Part shown: positions 1 to 7,243 of the stretch, in pieces
Layout of the letters: each line of letters opens with the position of its first letter
How positions within the stretch are numbered: position 1 is the first letter of the stretch
Source: an uncultured Lachnospiraceae bacterium
GTDB taxonomy: Bacteria; Bacillota; Clostridia; Lachnospirales; Lachnospiraceae
Direction of reading: 5' to 3'
DNA length: 26,099 bases
Assembly (NCBI GenBank): GCA_910584965.1
Contig: CAJUDZ010000041.1
Span: forward strand, 1-26,099
The notes under the pieces: model-generated
What the model saw: only the letters and a program-made list of their open reading frames with translations
The model's database searches: none
Told to the model about the DNA's origin: nothing
Position numbers and translations under genes: made by a program

Positions 1-328
1 GAAAATCAGAACAGAAAAATGATGTAAAAACTGAATATTGTTTACTTTTAGGTAGCGATTACCTTAACAGACAATCAGCGGCCTTTTTTATTTTCAGAAA
101 CTATCAACACAGTGCAGAAAGGTACCGTTTTATAACATATGCAGTCATTATATAATAGTATCATCTGTACACAGCTTTCTTAAATCGTTGATAAGCAGAG
201 CTGCTTTTTTCACCTGCTTTCTATATAATATTATATCACACTTAAAAATAGGAAAGTAAAAGAAAATAGAAATCAGAGTAAACGATACAGTTTATTCTAT
301 TTAGCCCTCAGTTGATATTGTCAAGTTA
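1..328. other. AT-rich stretch without a supported gene
   Basis: No open reading frame with a convincing ribosome binding site or recognisable product was found on either strand. The stretch is strongly AT-rich. It holds a short hairpin followed by a T run near 195-212 (AAGCAG, then CTGCTT and Ts), which could end plus-strand transcription entering from the left. On the minus strand a TTGACA (319-324) lies 19 bp from TAGAAT (294-299), a weak promoter candidate firing out of the window. Both are low-confidence readings. Confidence 0.4.
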
Positions 329-850
329 TCAAACTTTCAGATATTGCAAAATGGGATCAATATACTTTTTGTCTGAAATATCATAAGACGAAGAAAGCAT
401 TTTTACCATTATTTGTTCCGCTTCTGTCTTATCTTTTTTGGCTTTCATCATCTTTACAAACATTTTCATCATCAGTTTAGACGGTGCAGACATTTTTTCA
501 TAATTAATCCCTCCCGGACAGTAAAATGTTTTTACCTTTTTCTGTTCCGACTCGTTGAAATTTTGTTTAAGAGCTATTTCTATTTCAAGGTTTTCTATCG
601 GGCTTGCGCCAACACAAAATGCAATCAGTTTCTTATCGGCCCATCTGTCTATATTTGCCTTAAACCAACTAATTTTATTGATGGTGCCTGCACAGGCCCA
701 GCCTCCAAAAATAATTGCTTCGTATGCAGCCAAATCTTTCTTTTTTGCGGCTGATAATTCAAGGCAGTCAGCCCCCGTTGCTTCCGCTATCCATTCGGCA
801 TAACGTTTTGTAAACCCTGTTTGTGAATTGTAAATTATGATTGTTTTCAT
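329..850 (-). CDS. flavodoxin-domain protein
   Basis: This 173-residue protein begins MKTIIIYNSQTGFTKRYAEW, the phosphate-binding loop of a flavodoxin fold (strand, then S/T-x-T-G-x-T). A second strand, AAYEAIIFGGWACAGTI, matches the loop that contacts the isoalloxazine ring. It is probably a soluble FMN-binding electron carrier or oxidoreductase of the flavodoxin/HemG-like group; the redox partner cannot be told from sequence. The start is preceded by GGGAGG at a good distance. It is the last gene of a MarR, FMN-binding fragment, flavodoxin transcription unit, with only 18 bp to the preceding stop, so it is probably controlled by the MarR repressor. Confidence 0.82.
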   Translation of the reverse strand: MKTIIIYNSQTGFTKRYAEWIAEATGADCLELSAAKKKDLAAYEAIIFGGWACAGTINKISWFKANIDRWADKKLIAFCVGASPIENLEIEIALKQNFNESEQKKVKTFYCPGGINYEKMSAPSKLMMKMFVKMMKAKKDKTEAEQIMVKMLSSSYDISDKKYIDPILQYLKV

Positions 851-868
851 CTGCTTAAACCTCCCTCT

Positions 869-1006
869 TTAATTATCTATTGCGTTTTCAACAGCTTTTA
901 AGATATATTTACTGCTGACCGCAGCTCCCGATACTGCGTCTATGCTTAATGACTGTTCTTTCACTGCATCATTGATTATACTTTCTGCCGTACTTTCCAA
1001 ACCCAT
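869..1006 (-). pseudogene. C-terminal fragment of an FMN-binding domain (45 codons)
   Basis: Read on the minus strand, an ATG at 1006 opens a 45-codon frame ending in TAA at 869. It contains SLSIDAVSGAAVSSKYILKA, which matches the end of the FMN_bind domain (RnfG/NqrC-type, consensus VDAVSGATxSSKxIxxAV). The usual T after SGA is replaced by A, but the following S is kept. The frame overlaps the last codons of marR by 38 bp. The preceding residues of such a domain (a His, then NGxGK) appear in the marR frame as LQHDNGFGK, suggesting a frameshifted junction. It is most likely a remnant of an FMN-binding protein gene that once stood between marR and the flavodoxin gene; a genuine translated micro-domain is the alternative. 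Confidence 0.55.
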
Positions 1007-1499
1007 TATCGTGTTGCAAAATTGCAGCCTTCTTTTCTAAATTTTCTATTCCGGTATACAGTTTTGTTAAAAGAATGAAAAGAGTTTCAATCTCTTTGTC
1101 CGTATAAACTTCAAAAAGATATTTTAATTCCTCCTGGTATTGTGAAAAATCATTTATATAAAAGTCATTTACCTTTTCTGTGGGGCAGATACACATAGCT
1201 CTTGTATCGTGCGGGCTTTGCTGAATGGTAATAAACCCTTTTTTCATCAAAACGTCGGCTAACTTTTTGATATTTTGTCTTGAACAGCCCAGCAAATTTC
1301 CTAATTGGGTAAATGTTAGCTGCTCCTTTGACTGTCTGACGATTGACAATAACATAAATTGCTTTAAAGATACCTCTGGAATATGGTTATCAAAAAGCGT
1401 TTGCAGCTTATTTCCGGCAATAAATAATGTGCTGAAAATAGCCTTTCTTTGGTTCTCCGTAGAACTTGAAAATTTTTTAGTCAAATCATCTAAATTCAT
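969..1499 (-). CDS. MarR-family transcriptional regulator
   Basis: This 176-residue protein carries a winged-helix MarR domain: LKQFMLLSIVRQSKEQLTFT leads into LGNLLGCSRQNIKKLADVLM (recognition helix) and the wing KKGFITIQQSPHDTRAMCIC. It probably binds DNA as a dimer and represses its own operon. The ATG at 1499 follows a GGGGG ribosome binding site. Directly upstream a TTGACA-17-TATAAT promoter carries two copies of a 12-bp palindromic site, consistent with autoregulation. The last dozen residues, after LEKKAAI, look borrowed from an FMN-binding domain read in another frame, so the native C-terminus may be altered. The ligand is unknown; the flavodoxin partner suggests redox or quinone-type signals. 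Confidence 0.85.
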   Translation of the reverse strand: MNLDDLTKKFSSSTENQRKAIFSTLFIAGNKLQTLFDNHIPEVSLKQFMLLSIVRQSKEQLTFTQLGNLLGCSRQNIKKLADVLMKKGFITIQQSPHDTRAMCICPTEKVNDFYINDFSQYQEELKYLFEVYTDKEIETLFILLTKLYTGIENLEKKAAILQHDNGFGKYGRKYNQ

Positions 1500-1515
1500 A
1501 CAATCCCCCTTATTA

Positions 1516-1563
1516 GCAACTTGTTACGCTTTTGATTATAGCAACAAGTTACCTATATGTCAA
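1516..1563 (-). promoter_or_regulatory. marR operon promoter with two operators
   Basis: On the minus strand the -35 box TTGACA (1558-1563) is separated by exactly 17 bp from the -10 box TATAAT (1535-1540). The spacer contains GCAACAAGTTAC (1541-1552) and the start-site region contains its inverted partner GTAACAAGTTGC (1516-1527 on the minus strand). Each is a small palindrome with core AAC-NN-GTT, 25 bp apart. Repressor bound to either would block polymerase, the usual layout of an autoregulated MarR promoter. Confidence 0.8.
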
Positions 1564-1658
1564 TATGAGCAAGAACATGGCGATATCCTGAGTGGGGGGA
1601 TGGATTTTTATATTACTGCAAATGAACCTTCTAATTTCTTTTTCCTGTTCCTTTACGG

Positions 1659-1690
1659 GGAACCGGGGGCGCCGCATAGTTTGCGGTTCC
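1659..1690 (-). terminator. hairpin downstream of blaR1-like gene
   Basis: A GC-rich inverted repeat lies just past the stop of the M56 peptidase gene. GGAACCG (1659-1665) pairs with CGGTTCC (1684-1690), with an alternative inner CCGC/GCGG pairing. No T run follows on the minus strand, so its role as a terminator is uncertain. Confidence 0.35.
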
Positions 1691-1695
1691 GGTGT

Positions 1696-3225
1696 TCAGT
1701 CTGATACAATCTTGTATTCATATGGATAATAATTTCGTAATTCATCTATATCCATTTCTTTCCCCGCATACTTCTTAAACCAGTTTTCATAGTCCGGGTT
1801 ATTCCAAACTGTGCCATCTTCAAAAACAACCTGCTCTAAACAAAGCAATGAATATGCAGTTTGATTCGCTTCGCCGTTTCCGACTTTTGGAAAGTCTTTC
1901 ATGATTTCACCATCATATAGTGACCAGCCGCCGCGGTATTCCTCGGTCTGACCGGGTAAAATGTTCGTTTTTGTCCGAACGATATTTTCAAAGCTGCTTT
2001 CCGTACTGCTGTCAAGGAAATTCCAATATAGTTTTAGCGGCGACCCGTTTTCGCTGTAAGCCAACATACAGTATTGTGTTTCCACAATGGCACTGTCGGT
2101 ATTGTTTGTAAGGATATCGTGAATATATGGTGCGCCGTCTTCGTAATAGAAGATATCTGCGCTTTCATGGATAATGGCCATAGCGCTTTTTTTGTCCGCG
2201 GCGATGTCACCTGTTTTTGTTGTCGGGTCACTGGCCGTAAGCGCAGGATTTGTTTTACGATCAGTTGAAGCTGTTGCGGATGTGGCAAACAAGCTAACGG
2301 TGACAAATATGATCAGGAAGGCGGATAAAAGAGTAACGGCCGTTGTATGTTTTGTCTTCATAATTGCGGTAATCCTTTCTTCGACAGCATTTTTGCCGAA
2401 ATTATTATAAAGCGGTGACAGCCCGCTTTTCTTTTCTTCCATACTGATAAGCATTAACGAATAGGCAGACTTTGATTTATCACCAAATTGCCGTATAACA
2501 CTTTCATCACATGCCAGCTCAATATCACGATTGAGAAGAATGTACATTAGCCAGACAAAAGGATTGAACCAATGAATACAAAGGGCATATGCGGCAATCA
2601 GCTTTGTAAGCGTATCAAAACGATAAATATGTACATATTCATGTGAGAAAATATATCGTAACTGATTTATATTTTTCCAATCTGTTTGCTTCGGCATTAA
2701 AATAACAGGATGTAAAATGCCATAAGTCAACGGTGTGGAAATTCTATCCGATTGCTTAATCGAAATCCGCCGTTTTAGAGGGCATTCCTTTATCCATTGT
2801 TCTGCATAGGCATTATTGACCGGTAAAGCTGCCCGAAACTCAATCCGGCAGCGTAAATAAGATACCGTGAAAAATGCAGCAAGAAGTATCATTCCAATAC
2901 ACCAGCCAACAAACAAAACGGAAACAGGCGGCATATTTGCTGTCGGATGCTCCGTGCCTTGTATCAACATAAAATATTCCCGTGATATGGGAGAGGTAAT
3001 GTCTGTTTCCGCCTCATAAAATGCGGGCGTGGATATACTGTAATTAATTAGCGAATATATACTGAAGGCAGACGGAATAGTAAATGGAATAATCAGCCTC
3101 AATAACGCAATTTCCCATAAAACAAGAAATGTTTTTTTGGGCAGACTATTTATTGCTATTGCCCGAATCATCACAACCGCAATAATAAAAACAGCCCCGA
3201 AAAAACTCATTTTCAGTAAAGTCAT
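1696..3225 (-). CDS. BlaR1/MecR1-type M56 membrane metalloprotease with non-PBP sensor domain
   Basis: About 509 residues counted from the ATG at 3225, one base after the blaI-like stop; the in-frame ATG at 3264 would overlap that gene and lacks a better ribosome site. The N-terminal half has four hydrophobic segments and the M56 zinc motif HEYVH (residues 195-199), followed about 40 residues later by RDIELACDE, which supplies the third zinc ligand. Proteases of this family cleave, or trigger cleavage of, the partner BlaI-type repressor. After the last membrane helix (TAVTLLSAFLIIFVTVSLFA) come about 180 outward-facing residues with no SxxK, SxN or KTG motifs, so it is not a beta-lactam-binding sensor. 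The signal it reads is unknown. Confidence 0.85.
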   Translation of the reverse strand: MTLLKMSFFGAVFIIAVVMIRAIAINSLPKKTFLVLWEIALLRLIIPFTIPSAFSIYSLINYSISTPAFYEAETDITSPISREYFMLIQGTEHPTANMPPVSVLFVGWCIGMILLAAFFTVSYLRCRIEFRAALPVNNAYAEQWIKECPLKRRISIKQSDRISTPLTYGILHPVILMPKQTDWKNINQLRYIFSHEYVHIYRFDTLTKLIAAYALCIHWFNPFVWLMYILLNRDIELACDESVIRQFGDKSKSAYSLMLISMEEKKSGLSPLYNNFGKNAVEERITAIMKTKHTTAVTLLSAFLIIFVTVSLFATSATASTDRKTNPALTASDPTTKTGDIAADKKSAMAIIHESADIFYYEDGAPYIHDILTNNTDSAIVETQYCMLAYSENGSPLKLYWNFLDSSTESSFENIVRTKTNILPGQTEEYRGGWSLYDGEIMKDFPKVGNGEANQTAYSLLCLEQVVFEDGTVWNNPDYENWFKKYAGKEMDIDELRNYYPYEYKIVSD

Positions 3226-3226
3226 A

Positions 3227-3613
3227 CTAATAACCCTGCCTTTCTCCAGGCAACTCCGCAACAATTTTTTTCAGCTTTTCAATTTCTTCAGCGGAGAGTT
3301 TTTTCCTGCTTAACAGAGCTGCAAACAACTTGTCCGCGGAACCATCATAAATTTTATTAATCAGCTCATTTGTTTCGGCTTCCTGTACTTCTTCTTTGGG
3401 AATCAGCGCATGACATATGAAATCAGGTTCGGAACGTTCAATAGCCCCTTTTTTTATACAACGTTTAATAAGCGTATAAGTAGTGTTTTTATTCCAGCCA
3501 AACGCTTTCGTAAGAACATCTGCAACATGCTTTGCCTTTACATCCCCTTCTTTCCAAAGAATGTCCATAACTTTTAATTCGGAATCGAAAAGCTTTACAG
3601 TTTCTTTACCCAT
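3227..3613 (-). CDS. BlaI/MecI/CopY-family repressor
   Basis: A protein of about 128 residues starting MGKETVKLFDSELKVMDILW at 3613, chosen over the ATG-like start at 3658 because an AGGAG site sits just before it and because the family begins here. The winged helix is seen in DVKAKHVADVLTKAFGWNKN and TTYTLIKRCIKKGAIER; the C-terminal part LSRKKLSAEEIEKLKKIVAE is the dimerisation helix region. BlaI-type repressors bind palindromic operators and are inactivated by the neighbouring M56 protease. Here the stop codon is one base from the protease start, and two matching 13-bp palindromes overlap the promoter, so the pair probably forms a self-contained sensing module. Confidence 0.88.
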   Translation of the reverse strand: MGKETVKLFDSELKVMDILWKEGDVKAKHVADVLTKAFGWNKNTTYTLIKRCIKKGAIERSEPDFICHALIPKEEVQEAETNELINKIYDGSADKLFAALLSRKKLSAEEIEKLKKIVAELPGERQGY

Positions 3614-3637
3614 GCAGTATACACTCCTTTCAAATAA

Positions 3638-3689
3638 GACTGCAGTAGTCCTTGTCATATAGACTACCGCAGTCTTATCCGATTGTCAA
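3638..3689 (-). promoter_or_regulatory. blaI-like promoter with twin 13-bp operators
   Basis: Two near-perfect palindromes of form GACTRCNGYAGTC are centred 24 bp apart, at 3638-3650 and 3662-3674. On the minus strand a TTGACA -35 (3684-3689) lies 17 bp from a weak -10, TAGTCT (3661-3666), so one operator covers the spacer and -10 and the other the transcription start. The layout matches autoregulated BlaI/MecI/CopY promoters, where two dimers bind adjacent dyads. Confidence 0.72.
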
Positions 3690-3772
3690 TATATAAAAAA
3701 TGCTTTATGGGAGAAAGAATGGGAAGGATTTCATAGCCTGTTATGCACCCTCCCCGGGTACATGGTCTGCGG

Positions 3773-4198
3773 TTAATAAGTACGCCAAAATGTATTGGAT
3801 TCCGGAAAAATAAAATGCAGTATAAGTGAAACTGCGATTCCGAGGCATAGAAATATGAAACCGCCCACGATAAACCATTTTATCCCTTTTAGAATATCTC
3901 TGAGAGTCCTGTTCCGAAGAATAGAGTTCACATCCTGGGAAACCCGATAAATAGAATCTATTTTTTCATTTGTAAAAGAATTTTCCCTTACTTCCTGCAC
4001 GTCAATATCCTTTACAAGTTCATCTAAAGTCATATCAAAGAAATCACTTAGCATGACCAATCTGGTAAAATCCGGATATGACTGTCCGGCCTCCCATTTT
4101 GAAACTGTCTGCCTTGATACTTGCATTTCCATTCCCAGTTCTTCCTGTGAGAGTCCTTTTTCTTTTCTGAGTTTTAATAATTTTTCGTTAAACTTCAT
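3773..4198 (-). CDS. XRE-family regulator with C-terminal membrane segment
   Basis: This 141-residue protein has a clear Cro/C1-type helix-turn-helix: LRKEKGLSQEELGMEMQVSR followed by QTVSKWEAGQSYPDFTRL (about residues 10-50), then DFFDMTLDELVK, typical of this family in Firmicutes. A linker leads to one hydrophobic helix, GIKWFIVGGFIFLCLGIAVS (about residues 106-130), so the repressor is probably tethered to the membrane with its HTH in the cytoplasm. AAGGAGG precedes the ATG. It is transcribed away from the CPBP-like gene across a 424-bp divergent region. The target and signal are unknown. Confidence 0.83.
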   Translation of the reverse strand: MKFNEKLLKLRKEKGLSQEELGMEMQVSRQTVSKWEAGQSYPDFTRLVMLSDFFDMTLDELVKDIDVQEVRENSFTNEKIDSIYRVSQDVNSILRNRTLRDILKGIKWFIVGGFIFLCLGIAVSLILHFIFPESNTFWRTY

Positions 4199-4401
4199 TC
4201 ACATTTCCTCCTTTTTTACAGTCTGCAATATAATTTATTTGGCTTCAAGCAATTTGGGTTGTCAATTTGTCAATATAGACACACATTTTATGAGTTTTTG
4301 AAAATTAACATTGTGTCAATAACATTTAACACACCTTTTATGTACGCCAACTCCGATTTTTTACTGTCAGCGTATCTTTATCGGCAGAAGACCTTTCCGG
4401 A
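4199..4401. promoter_or_regulatory. putative control region of the XRE gene
   Basis: No gene is seen in this AT-rich stretch. It has three TGTCAAT copies (4260-4266, 4268-4274, 4314-4320), which on the minus strand each present a TTGACA-like -35, and an inverted pair GACACA (4279-4284) and TGTGTC (4312-4317). None has a good -10 at the right distance, so the exact xre promoter cannot be fixed. The repeats may be regulator binding sites. Confidence 0.35.
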
Positions 4402-4430
4402 TTGACACGAGATGTCGGAAAAAGTATAAT
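4402..4430 (+). promoter_or_regulatory. consensus promoter for the 4.6-9.7 kb cluster
   Basis: A TTGACA -35 (4402-4407) is separated by exactly 17 bp from a TATAAT -10 (4425-4430), a perfect housekeeping-sigma promoter. Transcription would begin near 4437, leaving an untranslated leader of about 186 nt before the ATG at 4623. No coding region or strong hairpin was recognised in that leader. Confidence 0.75.
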
Positions 4431-4622
4431 TGTATTACAAATAGTCAGACAACAATTTTCTGCGGGGAAAGTATTTAAATCCGTCCCGCGTTCTTTTTAA
4501 TTTCGCGAAAAAGTTGATGTTTACAGTGTTTCCGGTATTTGTTTTGTACGATATCTGAATCGGTTTGAATCCGTGCATGGAAACGCCTGGCTGCGTTTTG
4601 AAGAAAATGAGGGAAGAACGAT

Positions 4623-5267
4623 ATGAAGACGACAGCGCTGTTAAAGTGTATAGGTTTGGTCTGTGCATGGCTTTTCTCCATGAAATTCCTGGGTGTTTTA
4701 TTTCAAAATACATATATAATCAGATTTTTGTCTGTGCTGATCATGGGAATCCTGTTTTTTTATATGAGCCGGAGAGCGGAGGCTGTTCCCCTGTCTTCCG
4801 GAGAAAAACCGAAAATGCGGATTATTCTGTTGTCAGTTGTATCGGGGGTCGGGTTATCTTTTTTTAATATGATTACTGTGGTACAGGTTATGATGGGTGG
4901 AACAGCGGCGGAAGTAACGGAAATCTCTGCAGGTGTGACGGAAAATTTAGTATTATACAGCATTTTTTCGCTGACACATCTGTATCCAATGATGATGCTG
5001 CATACTTTTATTTCGGGGATTGTGTTTGGCTATTTTTATTATTACACGAGAAATGTCTGCATACCGGTACTGATTCATGTAACGGTAAATCTGATGTGGT
5101 CAACGACGCTGAATTTGCACATATTTTCTCCTGTTATATCGCTTATGGGAGAAGTGCCGGGAGTGGTTTTCATGGTGGTGACAGGCCTCGTTATGGCGGG
5201 GGGTTCCATGATCGTTTTTCATAGAAAGTATGTAAAAGAAAAAATCCGTAAGAATGGAGCACGTTAA
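4623..5267 (+). CDS. CPBP-family (Abi/CAAX-protease-like) membrane protein lacking motif 1
   Basis: This 214-residue, very hydrophobic protein has about six membrane segments. Its second half matches the CPBP (type II CAAX prenyl endopeptidase / bacteriocin-processing) fold: IFSLTH fits motif 2 (FxxxH), then a membrane stretch GIVFGYFYYYTRNVCIPVLI and HVTVN fits motif 3 (HxxxN). The first motif, EExxxR, should lie about 35-40 residues before FxxxH but is absent; only TENLVLYS stands there. Proteolysis is therefore doubtful and it may be a pseudoprotease or scaffold. GAGGGA precedes the start at 4623. It is the first gene of a plus-strand cluster behind a consensus promoter. Confidence 0.7.
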   Translation: MKTTALLKCIGLVCAWLFSMKFLGVLFQNTYIIRFLSVLIMGILFFYMSRRAEAVPLSSGEKPKMRIILLSVVSGVGLSFFNMITVVQVMMGGTAAEVTEISAGVTENLVLYSIFSLTHLYPMMMLHTFISGIVFGYFYYYTRNVCIPVLIHVTVNLMWSTTLNLHIFSPVISLMGEVPGVVFMVVTGLVMAGGSMIVFHRKYVKEKIRKNGAR

Positions 5268-5281
5268 AGTGGAGGGAGGAA

Positions 5282-5407
5282 ATGGGCTTCTTTCATTTTT
5301 TTCTGGGCATTTTGCCGTATCTGATATATAATAGTATGAGAAGAACAGCGAGGCAGGAAGGCATGGGGAAAAGATGCGATTCGGATTTGGGAAAAAGCCG
5401 GTCATGA
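5282..5407 (+). CDS. small hydrophobic peptide, 41 residues
   Basis: An ATG at 5282 directly follows GGAGGGAGGAA, one of the strongest ribosome sites in the window, 14 nt after the CPBP-like stop. It opens a 41-codon frame with a hydrophobic N-terminal stretch MGFFHFFLGILPYLIYNSM and a basic, polar tail (RRTARQEGMGKR). This could be a single-pass membrane micro-protein. Its last 34 nt overlap the next gene in another frame, suggesting translational coupling. No family is recognised. The strong ribosome site could instead be remote from the true start of the next gene, so translation is likely but unproven. Confidence 0.5.
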   Translation: MGFFHFFLGILPYLIYNSMRRTARQEGMGKRCDSDLGKSRS

Positions 5408-5598
5408 CCGTCCGGCAGTATGATCGGGAACAATATAAACCCGTATTGAAATGCAGCATTTGTACGGGGGAACAGGTGGCCGGGTTCAAAGATACCAACA
5501 GCGGAAAATTTGAAGAGGTCATGCTGATCAGAAATGAAAAAGAGCTGGAAAGCTTTAAGCGGTTATATGATGTAAAAGAGATCGCAAGGGAATATTGA
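5374..5598 (+). CDS. conserved small CxxC protein, function unknown
   Basis: This 74-residue protein begins MRFGFGKKPVMTVRQYDREQ and continues KCSICTGEQVAGFKDTNSGK, with a CxxC pair (CSIC) and then a regular C-terminal half (EEVMLIRNEKELESFKRLYD). Its character recalls small conserved Clostridia proteins, often named only as hypothetical, but I cannot assign a function. The two cysteines alone would not form a full zinc site unless it dimerises. The start overlaps the upstream 41-residue frame, and the stop is about 28 nt before the transglutaminase-like gene, so it belongs to the same transcription unit. Confidence 0.7.
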   Translation: MRFGFGKKPVMTVRQYDREQYKPVLKCSICTGEQVAGFKDTNSGKFEEVMLIRNEKELESFKRLYDVKEIAREY

Positions 5599-5626
5599 AA
5601 GACAGAAGAAAGGCGTGGATACTGCA

Positions 5627-7195
5627 ATGAAAATTATCAAAACAATTTTATACGGAATACTTGTTTTTTTCATTTTATGTTGCGGGGTCATTGTTTTGTG
5701 CGCGGTTAATCCGGAAATGTCAACGCGGATTGCGGGTGTATTGAAGCTGAATGAGAACGAGGATTACGCATTGAGCCCCGTTCCGGGAAACAATGTCGAA
5801 CAAGGCGCTGCGGATAGGGAGGACGAACCCGTTACAGATGTTATCTTACCTGAGGAAGGGGAAGAGGAAGGACAGCCGGGACATGGAACGACGTCTGCGA
5901 TGCCGGTATCGAACGTGAGCAGTCAGGATACGGAGGAGACGCAGAACGCCGGCGTGCAGATCGATCCGGCAACTTATGGCATTATCGTGCCTCCGGGAGT
6001 AGCGGGAAGAAGCGGCTATCAGCCCATTCAGGATGAAAGCAGCGAGATAGACGACGAAGAAGCCGAGGAGATTCAGAGCGAGCTCGGCGTCGGGGAAACA
6101 GGGGACGGCCTTACATTTGATCTCTGGTTTTATCCGTATTATGCGATGCTGGATGAGACAGGGCAGCATCTTTACCGGCAAATCTATGCGAATGCGCTGG
6201 CGTTAAACGAAAGTTTCGCTCCGGTGGAGAATATTTCCGCAGGCGGGATCAAGAATGTATTTGCCGCGGTTTATAACGATCATCCGGAACTGTTCTGGAT
6301 GGATACGGCTTATGCCTGCAAGTTTAAAAGGGACGGCGAATGCGTGGAAATCGATCTGCAGTTCAATTCCACGGCAGGGAATCTGTCGAAGTCCAAGAGT
6401 ACTTTTGAGGCAAAAGTAAAAGAGATTACCGATGGTGCGCAGGCGCTGGAGAGCAATTATGAAAAAGAAAAATATGTGCATGACAGTCTTGTTGCCAATG
6501 TGGATTATGCGGCTTCCGCACCGATGAACCAGAGTGCGTACAGCGCGCTTGTAAACGGGAAGACCGTATGTGCCGGATATGCAAGGGCGTTTCAGTATAT
6601 TTTACAGCAGCTTGGCATTCCCTGTTATTACTGTACAGGATATGCGGGGGAGAGCCATGCCTGGAATATCGTCGCTTTGGACGACGGCTATTATAATGTG
6701 GATGTTACATGGGATGACAGCGGTTCGGGTTCCTATGAATATTTCAATAAGTCGGACGGGGATTATGCGACGAACCATTTAAGACAGGATCTTTCGGTAA
6801 ATCTGCCGCCCTGTAACGGCGTTGTATTCCGGAATCTGGAGGCGTCTTCCGATGATAATAAAGACGATAACGACGGTTCCAATGATTTAAGACGCAGCCT
6901 GGAAGATCTGGGGCTGAGCGCGGACGGAAACCTGAAGACGCTGGATGAATATTATAACGACTGTTATAAAAAGGTAGTTGACGGCGGAAAGGGAAGATTC
7001 AGTTTCCACAATATCATAAACGGCCAGGTGCTGTTTAACAATGTATACAGCGCTTATCAGACGGATGAATATAAAAAAGGGTATATGGATAAAGCCATGT
7101 CGGAGCTTGGTGCATCTACATATCGGGTTGACTGGACGATTGAAGAATTGAAGGGCGGCTATTATCTGATTACGCACGATGTGACCATTCAATAA
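5627..7195 (+). CDS. membrane-anchored transglutaminase-like protein
   Basis: About 522 residues from ATG 5627; an in-frame GTG at 5615 is possible but sits too close to the AAAGG. One N-terminal membrane helix (IIKTILYGILVFFILCCGVI) is followed by an acidic, Ser/Thr-rich linker of about 130 residues, so the body lies outside the cell. The core carries the cysteine-protease-like triad (numbered from the GTG): Cys319 in KTVCAGYARAFQYIL, His348 in GESHAWNIV and Asp363 in YNVDVTWDD. This is the transglutaminase-core fold used for peptide cross-linking, hydrolysis or cyclisation on cell-surface or wall substrates. An additional about 110-residue C-terminal domain (LKTLDEYYNDCYKKVV onward) is unrecognised. 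The substrate is unknown. Confidence 0.83.
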   Translation: MKIIKTILYGILVFFILCCGVIVLCAVNPEMSTRIAGVLKLNENEDYALSPVPGNNVEQGAADREDEPVTDVILPEEGEEEGQPGHGTTSAMPVSNVSSQDTEETQNAGVQIDPATYGIIVPPGVAGRSGYQPIQDESSEIDDEEAEEIQSELGVGETGDGLTFDLWFYPYYAMLDETGQHLYRQIYANALALNESFAPVENISAGGIKNVFAAVYNDHPELFWMDTAYACKFKRDGECVEIDLQFNSTAGNLSKSKSTFEAKVKEITDGAQALESNYEKEKYVHDSLVANVDYAASAPMNQSAYSALVNGKTVCAGYARAFQYILQQLGIPCYYCTGYAGESHAWNIVALDDGYYNVDVTWDDSGSGSYEYFNKSDGDYATNHLRQDLSVNLPPCNGVVFRNLEASSDDNKDDNDGSNDLRRSLEDLGLSADGNLKTLDEYYNDCYKKVVDGGKGRFSFHNIINGQVLFNNVYSAYQTDEYKKGYMDKAMSELGASTYRVDWTIEELKGGYYLITHDVTIQ

Positions 7196-7243
7196 GAGTG
7201 GAATTTCAAAGCGGATTTTACACAGAGGATAACGGAGGGAATT

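Noticed and set aside
4565..4867. A 100-codon plus-strand frame overlapping the start of the CPBP-like gene
   Set aside because: It overlaps the hydrophobic CPBP frame, which has the better ribosome site and recognisable motifs.
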